NCBI GenBank assembly: GCA_040394735.1
Contig: JBEBRR010000103.1
Coordinates: 1-10,238, forward strand
Direction of reading: 5' to 3'
Origin: Leadbetterella byssophila_A
GTDB lineage: Bacteria; Bacteroidota; Bacteroidia; Cytophagales; Spirosomataceae
DNA: 10,238 nucleotides
Part shown: positions 1 through 7,700 of the stretch, in pieces
How the letters are laid out: each line of letters starts with the position of its first letter
Position numbering within the stretch: position 1 is the first letter of the stretch
Translations under genes and position numbers: made by a program
Notes under the pieces: generated by a model
Databases searched by the model: none
Told to the model about the DNA's origin: nothing
What the model saw: only the letters and a program-made list of their open reading frames with translations

Positions 1-12
1 AAAGCATAGAAA

Positions 13-3000
13 ATGTCATTAAAGAAAAATAAAAAGCTGAACAGCGACTTTAACAGCATCACCATAAGCCTGGCCTCTCCGGAATCTATCCTGGAAGGCT
101 CTTATGGGGAAGTTACCCAACCGGAGACCATCAATTACAGAACCTACAAGCCTGAAATGGGCGGTCTGTTCTGTGAGCGGATCTTCGGACCGGTAAAAGA
201 CTGGGAATGTCACTGCGGTAAGTATAAAAGAATCCGGTACAAAGGCATCATCTGTGACCGTTGCGGTGTGGAAGTGACCGAGAAGAAAGTACGCCGGGAG
301 CGTATGGGCCACATTGAACTGGTGGTTCCGGTAGCGCACATCTGGTACTTCAAGTCGCTTCCCAACAAAATAGGTTACCTGCTCGGACTGTCTTCCAAAA
401 AGCTGGACCAGGTGATTTACTACGAACGTTACGTAGTGATCCAGCCCGGTATCAAGGCAGAAGACGGCCTGGGACACATGGATTTCCTGACCGAGGAAGA
501 ATACCTGGATGTGCTGGATAAGCTGCCACGCGAAAACCAGATGCTTCCCGATGAAGATCCTCAGAAATTCATCGCTAAAATGGGAGCAGAGGCCCTTTAT
601 ATGCTGCTGTCAAGACTGAAGCTGGATGAGCTCTCCTATGAGTTGCGTCACCAGGCAGCTACCGACAACTCGCAGCAGAGAAAGGCGGAAGCCCTGAAAA
701 GACTGAAAGTGGTGGAATCCTTCCGCGATGCCAAAACCCGGATCGAGAACAATCCCGAGTGGATGGTGATCCGTATGGTACCGGTGATCCCGCCCGAGCT
801 GCGCCCGCTGGTTCCGTTAGACGGTGGCCGTTTTGCTACCTCTGACCTGAATGACCTGTACAGAAGGGTGATCATCCGGAATAACCGTCTGAAAAGACTG
901 CTGGAGATCAAAGCACCTGAAGTGATCCTGAGAAACGAAAAACGGATGCTCCAGGAGGCTGTGGATTCACTCTTTGATAACTCAAGAAAAGTGAACGCCG
1001 TAAGATCCGACGGTAACCGTGCGCTGAAATCGCTTTCCGATATGCTGAAAGGGAAGCAGGGACGTTTCCGTCAGAACCTGCTCGGTAAAAGGGTGGACTA
1101 CTCCGGTCGTTCGGTGATCGTGGTAGGCCCTGAGCTGAAGCTGCACGAGTGTGGTCTTCCGAAAGACATGGCCGCTGAGCTCTTCAAGCCGTTCATTATC
1201 CGGAAGCTGATCGAAAGAGGGATCGTTAAGACCGTGAAATCAGCCAAGAAAATAGTAGACCGGAAAGATGCGGTGATCTGGGATATCCTGGAAAACGTAT
1301 TGAAAGGACACCCTGTGCTGCTTAACCGGGCTCCTACACTCCACCGTCTGGGTATCCAGGCGTTCCAGCCTAAGCTGGTGGAAGGGAAAGCCATTCAGCT
1401 TCACCCGCTGGTGTGTACGGCCTTTAACGCTGACTTTGACGGTGACCAGATGGCCGTTCACGTGCCGCTGGGTCAGGAAGCCATTATGGAGGCGTCTATC
1501 CTGATGCTTTCATCGCATAATATCCTTAACCCGGCCAACGGCGCGCCTATCACTGTACCTTCACAGGACATGGTGCTGGGTCTGTATTATGTGACCAAAG
1601 GCAAGCGTTCTACACCGGAAGAGCCTATTGCAGGGGAAGATAAGGTATTCTACAATGCAGAAGAAGTGATCATCGCCCTGAACGAAGGAAGTGTTTCCAA
1701 GCATGCCTTCATCAAGGTGAAAGCCAAAGTGAAAGATGAAAACGGCGAGCTGGTAGAAAAAATGATCGATACCGTAGCAGGTAGGGTACTGTTCAACCAG
1801 TTTGTACCGGAGAAGGTAGGTTATATCAATGAGCTGCTGACCAAGAAAAAACTTCAGGGCATCATCGGTAAGGTATTTAAGGAAGTATCCTTTGCCCGTA
1901 CCGCCCAGTTCCTGGATGACATTAAAGAGCTTGGGTTCCAGTCGGCCTTCCGCGGTGGTCTTTCCATCGGACTTGGCGATATCATGATTCCTGAAGAAAA
2001 GCAGGGGCTGATTGATAACGCCCGTGACGAGGTGGAAGAAGTACAGAATAACTACATGTTCGGTATCATCACCGAGCGCGAGCGTTATAACCAGATCATT
2101 GACATCTGGACCCGCGTGAACACCCGCCTGAGAGAAACGCTGCTTCGTCAGCTGGAAAATGACCGTCAGGGCTTCAACCCGGTTTACATGATGATGCACT
2201 CCGGTGCAAGGGGTTCACAGGAGCAGATCCGTCAGCTGGGCGGTATGCGGGGTCTGATGGCCAAACCACAGAAGAACATCGCAGGTTCTGTAGGTGAGAT
2301 CATCGAAAACCCGATCCTTTCCAACTTCAAAGAGGGTCTGGATGTTCTGGAATACTTCATCTCTACCCACGGTGCCCGTAAAGGTCTTGCCGATACCGCC
2401 CTTAAAACGGCCGATGCCGGTTACCTGACCCGTCGTCTTCACGATGTGGCCCAGGACGTGGTGGTGAACGAAGAAGACTGTGGTACACTGAGAGGAATTA
2501 ATGTCTCTGCCCTGAAAGAAAACGATGACATCATTGAGCCGCTTTCAGAGCGTATACTGGGCAGAACTTCCGTGCATGACATCATTGATCCGCTGACCAA
2601 AGAGCTGATCATTGTGGCCGGCGAGGAGATCACCGAGGAAATTGCAGAAAGAATAGATAACACGTCAATAGAAACCATCGAGATCCGTTCGGCGCTGACC
2701 TGCGAAACTAAAGTAGGGGTTTGTGCGAAATGTTACGGACGTAACCTGGCCTCAGGCCGGATGGTGGATGTAGGCGAAGCCGTGGGTGTGATTGCATCAC
2801 AGTCTATCGGTGAGCCGGGTACTCAGCTGACCCTGCGTACGTTCCACACCGGTGGTACCGCCATGAACGTGTCGGTAGAAGCGAACCTGAAGGCGAAATT
2901 TGCCGGTAAGATCAGCTTTGAAGATGTGAGAACGGTTCCGTTTACCAACAAGGAAGGCGAAGAGAGCACGGTGGTGATCGGCCGTCGTGGTGAGATCCGG

Positions 3001-4320
3001 ATTATCGATCCGGCTACAAACCAGCTGCTGATTGCCAATAACATTCCTTACGGCTCTACCCTGCTGGTAAAAGACGGGGAGATCGTGGAAAAAGGAGCTC
3101 CTTTGTGTAACTGGGATCAGTTTAACGCCGTGATCATGACCGAATTTGACGGGGTAGTGGAATACGACTCCATCGAAGAAGGAATCACTTACCGTGAAGA
3201 AGCCGATGAGCAAACCGGTTTCCGCGATAAGGTGATCACCGACTCCAAAGACAGGGCGAAAAACCCTGCCCTGATCATCAAGTCGCTGGATGGGGAGACC
3301 AAAGACTATAACCTGCCTGTAAGTGCCCGTCTGATGGTGGAAAACGGACAGGAGGTGAAAGCCGGACAGATCCTGGCCAAGATACCGAGAGCAATCAACA
3401 TGAACCGCGATATCACCGGTGGTCTTCCAAGGGTAACCGAACTGTTCGAAGCCCGGAACCCGTCGAACCCGGCGGTGGTTTCGGAGATAGACGGTGTGGT
3501 TTCTTATGGTAGTATCAAACGGGGTAACCGGGAGATCTTCGTGGAAGCCAAAGACGGTACCAAGATGAAATATATGGTGTCGCTGTCCAAACTGATCCTG
3601 GTGCAGGAAGGTGACTTTATCCGTGCCGGAGAGCCGCTTTCAGACGGAGCCATTACGCCGGCTGATATCCTGCGTATCAAAGGACCTACCGCGGTACAGG
3701 AATACCTGGTGAACGAAACCCAGGCCGTATACCGTCAGCAGGGTGTGAAGATCTCCGACAAGCATATCGAGGTGATCGTACGCCAGATGATGCAGAAGGT
3801 AGACGTGATCGACGCCGGAGATACCATGTTCCTGGAAATGCAGGCGGTAGACAAGTGGCTGTTCCGTGAAGAAAACGACAAGATATTTGACAAGAAGGTG
3901 GTTGTGGATGCCGGAGCATCCGAAGGCTACAAGCCGGGTCAGATCATCTCTACGCGTGAATTCAAGGATGAGAACGGCAGGCTGAAGCGTGAAGACAAGA
4001 AGCAAATGACTGTACGTGATGCGCAGCCTGCGGTATCGCAGGTGATCCTGCAGGGGATTACCACTGCGTCACTGGGTACCGAGTCGTTCGTTTCTGCTGC
4101 ATCGTTCCAGGAAACCACCAAGGTATTGTCTGAAGCTGCCGTTAAAGGTAAGCGTGATGACCTGGCCGGTCTGAAGGAAAACGTGATCGTAGGTCACCTG
4201 ATCCCTGCCGGTACCGGGCGCAGAAAATACCAGAATATCCAGGTGAATTCTATCGAGGAGCTCCAGGCCGCTAACGCAGCCCGTATTTCCGAACCCAGAA
4301 AACGCGAATACGTGGATTAA
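13..4320 (+). CDS. rpoC: DNA-directed RNA polymerase subunit beta'
   Basis: This is the largest catalytic subunit of RNA polymerase, which pairs with RpoB to form the active-site cleft. At 1435 residues it is full length (E. coli has 1407). The N-terminal zinc site is visible at C66, C68, C81 and C84. The Mg-binding motif NADFDGDQM lies at residues 472-480, with D474, D476 and D478 as the catalytic aspartates. The bridge-helix segment RQLGGMRGLMAKP is at 740-752, followed by the trigger-loop region (ISTHGARKGLADTALKTA). The second zinc site is C823, C897, C904 and C907, and the conserved QSIGEPGTQLTLRTFHTGG follows. The start is fixed by an in-frame TAG at 7-9: the ATG at 13 is the first possible start. 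The leader is A-rich with no Shine-Dalgarno sequence, as usual in Bacteroidota. rpoB presumably lies immediately upstream, in the same operon. No truncation, frameshift or missing key residue is seen. Confidence 0.99.
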   Translation: MSLKKNKKLNSDFNSITISLASPESILEGSYGEVTQPETINYRTYKPEMGGLFCERIFGPVKDWECHCGKYKRIRYKGIICDRCGVEVTEKKVRRERMGHIELVVPVAHIWYFKSLPNKIGYLLGLSSKKLDQVIYYERYVVIQPGIKAEDGLGHMDFLTEEEYLDVLDKLPRENQMLPDEDPQKFIAKMGAEALYMLLSRLKLDELSYELRHQAATDNSQQRKAEALKRLKVVESFRDAKTRIENNPEWMVIRMVPVIPPELRPLVPLDGGRFATSDLNDLYRRVIIRNNRLKRLLEIKAPEVILRNEKRMLQEAVDSLFDNSRKVNAVRSDGNRALKSLSDMLKGKQGRFRQNLLGKRVDYSGRSVIVVGPELKLHECGLPKDMAAELFKPFIIRKLIERGIVKTVKSAKKIVDRKDAVIWDILENVLKGHPVLLNRAPTLHRLGIQAFQPKLVEGKAIQLHPLVCTAFNADFDGDQMAVHVPLGQEAIMEASILMLSSHNILNPANGAPITVPSQDMVLGLYYVTKGKRSTPEEPIAGEDKVFYNAEEVIIALNEGSVSKHAFIKVKAKVKDENGELVEKMIDTVAGRVLFNQFVPEKVGYINELLTKKKLQGIIGKVFKEVSFARTAQFLDDIKELGFQSAFRGGLSIGLGDIMIPEEKQGLIDNARDEVEEVQNNYMFGIITERERYNQIIDIWTRVNTRLRETLLRQLENDRQGFNPVYMMMHSGARGSQEQIRQLGGMRGLMAKPQKNIAGSVGEIIENPILSNFKEGLDVLEYFISTHGARKGLADTALKTADAGYLTRRLHDVAQDVVVNEEDCGTLRGINVSALKENDDIIEPLSERILGRTSVHDIIDPLTKELIIVAGEEITEEIAERIDNTSIETIEIRSALTCETKVGVCAKCYGRNLASGRMVDVGEAVGVIASQSIGEPGTQLTLRTFHTGGTAMNVSVEANLKAKFAGKISFEDVRTVPFTNKEGEESTVVIGRRGEIRIIDPATNQLLIANNIPYGSTLLVKDGEIVEKGAPLCNWDQFNAVIMTEFDGVVEYDSIEEGITYREEADEQTGFRDKVITDSKDRAKNPALIIKSLDGETKDYNLPVSARLMVENGQEVKAGQILAKIPRAINMNRDITGGLPRVTELFEARNPSNPAVVSEIDGVVSYGSIKRGNREIFVEAKDGTKMKYMVSLSKLILVQEGDFIRAGEPLSDGAITPADILRIKGPTAVQEYLVNETQAVYRQQGVKISDKHIEVIVRQMMQKVDVIDAGDTMFLEMQAVDKWLFREENDKIFDKKVVVDAGASEGYKPGQIISTREFKDENGRLKREDKKQMTVRDAQPAVSQVILQGITTASLGTESFVSAASFQETTKVLSEAAVKGKRDDLAGLKENVIVGHLIPAGTGRRKYQNIQVNSIEELQAANAARISEPRKREYVD

Positions 4321-4326
4321 ACTTCT

Positions 4327-4354
4327 GCAGAGGCGCAAAATTTTGAACCTCTGC
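4327..4354 (+). other. Weak hairpin just after rpoC stop
   Basis: GCAGAGG (4327-4333) pairs with CCTCTGC (4348-4354). Between them sits the self-complementary CAAAATTTTG (4336-4345), which could extend the stem after a two-base mismatch and leave an AATT loop. No T-tract follows, so it is not an intrinsic terminator on its own. It may protect the rpoC mRNA 3' end or act as a first pause hairpin ahead of the stronger one at 4368. The pairing is seen directly; the role is inference. Confidence 0.4.
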
Positions 4355-4367
4355 GTATAAAAAGCTG

Positions 4368-4400
4368 AAGCGCCCTGCCGGAAGGCAGGGCGCTTTCTTT
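4368..4400 (+). terminator. Rho-independent terminator of the rpoC operon
   Basis: A perfect 12-bp GC-rich stem pairs AAGCGCCCTGCC (4368-4379) with GGCAGGGCGCTT (4384-4395) across a GGAA tetraloop of the stable GNRA class. A short T-rich tail (TCTTT) follows. It begins 47 bases after the rpoC stop codon and should end the rpoB-rpoC transcript. The T-tail is short and interrupted, so some readthrough is possible. Because the stem is symmetric it would also form in antisense RNA, but no gene converges on it here. Confidence 0.9.
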
Positions 4401-4440
4401 ATACCTGGCTCCGCAGGAAAAGTTGGTTTAACCTGTCCTG

Positions 4441-4485
4441 TAGGGGTTCCTATATAGGTTTTCCTATAGGAAAATGTAGGTTTTC
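4441..4485. promoter_or_regulatory. Palindrome cluster, putative operator
   Basis: Two perfect palindromes lie side by side: CCTATATAGG (4449-4458) and TTTTCCTATAGGAAAA (4459-4474). TAGGTTTTC also occurs twice in direct orientation (4455-4463 and 4477-4485), 22 bases apart or about two helical turns, with a related TAGGGGTTCC at 4441-4450. The cluster ends a few bases before the -33 element of the promoter, a usual place for an activator or two-component response regulator to bind. It lacks a GC-rich stem with a T-tract, so it is not a terminator. The symmetry is seen directly; binding by a regulator is inferred and the protein is unknown. Confidence 0.45.
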
Positions 4486-4490
4486 GGGGA

Positions 4491-4521
4491 TTTACAAGGG
4501 GTTGTTTAGCAGGTAGTTTTG
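4491..4521 (+). promoter_or_regulatory. Bacteroidota-type promoter of the repeat-protein gene
   Basis: TAGTTTTG (4514-4521) matches the Bacteroidota -7 consensus TAnnTTTG exactly. TTTA (4491-4494) sits 19 bases upstream and differs by one base from the -33 consensus TTTG. Transcription would start near 4526-4529 and leave a leader of about 25 bases before the ATG at 4552. The leader is AT-rich with no Shine-Dalgarno sequence, as expected in this phylum. The position after the rpoC terminator supports an independent transcription unit. Confidence 0.7.
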
Positions 4522-4551
4522 TGGATAAGTTACGATTTAAAACGAACCTCC

Positions 4552-4710
4552 ATGGAAAAATACCTTTACAACCTGATATTTTACAGACTGCTCAAAGCAG
4601 ACCAGAAAACGCGTTTTACACAAAATCTGATCAGGTTCACGTATCGTTTGAAGCGTTTAAGCGTACTGATAGCAGTTTGTCTGTTTACAACTTTACAACT
4701 TGACGCTCAG
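4552..4710 (+). other. Signal peptide with a long n-region
   Basis: The first 36 or so residues are rich in Lys, Arg and aromatics. A hydrophobic core (SVLIAVCLF, about residues 38-46) and a cleavage region ending LQLDAQ follow, just before C54. Cleavage near residues 52-53 is likely. An n-region this long is unusual for a plain Sec signal, though long N-termini before a motif like LQxxAxxYAQ are familiar in exported Bacteroidota proteins. If translation began at the in-frame TTG at 4648 the signal would be a standard 21 residues. C54 is the first of the conserved block cysteines rather than a lipobox cysteine, since no L-x-[AGS]-C motif precedes it. Confidence 0.8.
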
Positions 4711-7700
4711 TGCCCCTCGGGTAATATTGTCCTTAGCACCCAGAAGCTGGTAAATGATTTTTCACAAACGTATCCGGGTTGTCAGAACCTCCCCAACAGT
4801 ATAACCGTTAATGGGGCTGATATCATTAATCTCGACGGATTAACAGCACTGAAAAGTATAGGAGGATCACTGCTTCTGAATATAAACCCCTTACTTGCCG
4901 ATGTAAAAGGCCTGGCTAACCTGGAAAGTATCGGAGCCACATTTCAGATTTATAATAACCCCGGTCTTCAGAATATTGATGGGCTTTCCAGGCTTGTGAG
5001 TGTAAAGGACTTAACCATTCAAACCAATGCCAACCTGGAAAATATTGGCGGCCTGGCAGGTCTGAAAAATATAAACGGCAAACTGCAATTAGCTAATAAT
5101 GCGAAATTGACAGAAATTTTCGGGCTTTCGGCGGTAGAAGCAATCGGTGATTCGGTAGTAATTTCCACAAATTCTACCCTGGTTAATATAAACGGACTGT
5201 CTTCCCTGAAAACAATAGGAGGAACCCTTTCCATTACCACCAATGCACAATTAAAGAACCTGGATGGCCTTGCTTCCCTGTCGGCCATAGGGGGAAGACT
5301 CCATATTGCAGGGAATTCCCAGCTGAATTCAATAAGCGGTATTTCGGGGATTGATCCTGCTACTATTACTCCTTCCGCCTCTTTACAGGGCCTCATTATA
5401 CGTAATAATGGCGTACTGTCGATATGTAACCTAACCAATATCTGCTCCTATCTGAAAAGTGGGAAAACACGAATTATTTCAGGAAATCTGGGAGAGTGTG
5501 CTGATCTGGCCGCAGTAACAGCGGCCTGCAATACCCCCTCTCTTCCCTGCCCTTCAGGTAACCTTACCTTTAATACTCAGCAACAGATAGATGATTTCGG
5601 AACGCAATATGGCCATTGTGCTTCTATACCCGGGCTTGTCGTGATCCGGGGAGATGATATTTCTAACCTGAACGGACTTTCCGCAGTAGAGAATATGGGA
5701 TTTCTTCGTATTGGTGAAACAGAAGGGTTACATAATGCCGTACTTCTTAATCTGAATGGCCTTTCTTCCCTGAAAACGATCCAGGGCTCAATCAGTATAT
5801 ACAATAACAAAGCTTTGGAAAGTGTAGACGGGCTCTCGCAGCTGTCTTCGGTGGGAGGCTCACTGTTTATTGTAGAAAACCCAAAGCTGGAGAATATTAA
5901 CGGGTTTAGCGGGCTTAAAACAGTAGGAGAAACTGTAAGCGTAGAGAAGAACGGGCTGATGAAAGATCTTAACGGTTTTTCTGCGCTTGAAAGCATTGGC
6001 GGGAGCCTGCAGATCCAGGGCAACACAGCACTGGAGAATATCAACGGACTGTCATCTGTTCAAAGCCTTAAACGCCTGGATGTTTCGGCGAATGTGGTTT
6101 TACAAAATGTAGATGGCCTTTCTTCCCTGAAAGTGATAGACGGCCTTTTGAATATTTCTCATAATTCTCTTTTGCAAAATGTAAATGGTCTTTCCGCATT
6201 ACAAAGCATTCTTGGGGATATGCAAATCTGGATGAATCCTCTGATTCCCAACATGGGCGGATTATCCGCCCTGAATGCCGTGGGAGGGGATGTAGACCTG
6301 TCGGAGAATCTGGGCTTGAAATCTCTTAGCGGGCTGGAGGCTCTGGAGAGTATAGGGGGCTCCCTGGAGATTTCATATAATCCTGAGTTGGGAGATCTTA
6401 ATGGTTTGGCAGGATTGAAAAGTGTAGGAAAGGATTTAAAGCTTGAAGTCAATGACAAGCTTCAAAGTCTTGGTGGATTATCCGGGGTACAGAAGATCGG
6501 AGGGCTTCTTGGGGTAGGAGGGCTTTCAGGGCTCACTTCTTTGAATGGACTGGAAAACATAGATCCCGGCACGATTACCAACCTGATGATATTGCAAAAC
6601 AGCGCACTTTCCGTATGCAACCTGTCTAACCTCTGCATTTACCTGGCCACCGACAAGCCCCGGACGATCACCAACAACGTCGGCGCCTGCGCCGATACGG
6701 GAGCCATGAATGCAGCCTGTACTATTTCCACGGCCGAATGTCCCACCGGCGATGTCTCCTTCAAGACCCAGGCACAGATCGATGACTTTGGAATCACCTA
6801 TAAACACTGTGCTACTATCCCCGGAAATGTGGATATTACTTATACAGACATTGATAACCTGGGCGGGTTAAAGAACCTGGTCACCATCGGAGGCTCATTG
6901 AAGATTCTGTACAATGAGAAATTATCGGATCTGAACGGCCTGGAGGCCCTGGAAAGAATAGGCGCTTTTATTTCTTCGGATGATCTCCGCCTGCAGATCA
7001 CCGGGAATAAAAAACTGGAGCATATAGATGGCCTGTCGGGCCTGACCACCCTATACGGGGCCGATCTGCTGATCGATGCCAACCCGGAACTCAAACACCT
7101 GAACGGCTTAAAGAACCTGGACGGTGAAGTGGGCAATATAACCATTTGGTTCCACGAAAAACTGGAACAAATCAACGGGCTGTCAGGAATAAGCGAGGCG
7201 AACGGAATCAGCATCAATGCCAATAGCGCCCTGTCGAATATCAACGGCCTGAGCGGACTGAAAAAAGTTTCGACGTTTATAAAAATAGGATTAAACCCCC
7301 ACCTGCAAACCCTTAACGGCCTCGCCGGCATAAAGGAATTTAATACCGGAACAGCAGGTCAGGAGAGCGGGCACATTTATATTGACGAGAATGACCTTCT
7401 TAGCTCTATTCAGGGCTTAAGCGGGATACCCGCGGAGAAGATAATGAACCTGGGCATAACCGGTAACGGCGCGCTTTCCATCTGTGACCTGCCCAATATC
7501 TGTGCTTACCTGGCCTTGCCGGCCGCAGATAAGCCGCGTGATATCTCGGGCAACCTGGAGAATTGCGAGACAGAAGCGGCTGTACTTGCCTCCTGCGGCG
7601 TCCCTACGGCCCAATGCCCTGCCGGCGATATTCTTTTCGAAAATCAGTTACAGATTGATAACTTTGCAATAACCTATGGTCATTGCACTACACTGCCGGG

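Larger units (their letters stand above)
4321..4551. other. Intergenic region without a gene
   Basis: These 231 bases hold the two hairpins, the palindrome cluster and the promoter listed separately. I see no convincing small protein or RNA gene here. Bases 4401-4440, between terminator and palindromes, show nothing notable. The small ORF starting GTG at 4521 overlaps the real gene in another frame and starts inside the promoter. Confidence 0.75.

Noticed and set aside
19..4338. Many minus-strand ORFs opposite rpoC, up to 212 residues
   Set aside because: They are antisense shadows of a highly conserved gene, with no recognisable domains and no promoter or terminator arrangement of their own.
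4441..4485. Palindrome cluster as a second terminator
   Set aside because: The stems are short and AT-centred with no usable loop and no following T-tract; symmetric DNA-binding sites fit better.
4521..4703. Small + strand ORF of 60 residues with a GTG start
   Set aside because: It overlaps the start of the giant gene in another frame, begins on the last base of the -7 element so it would precede the transcript start, and has no recognisable motif.
4708..4713. Lipoprotein signal at C54
   Set aside because: The residues before the cysteine are D-A-Q, not a lipobox, and C54 aligns with the first cysteine of the other three blocks.
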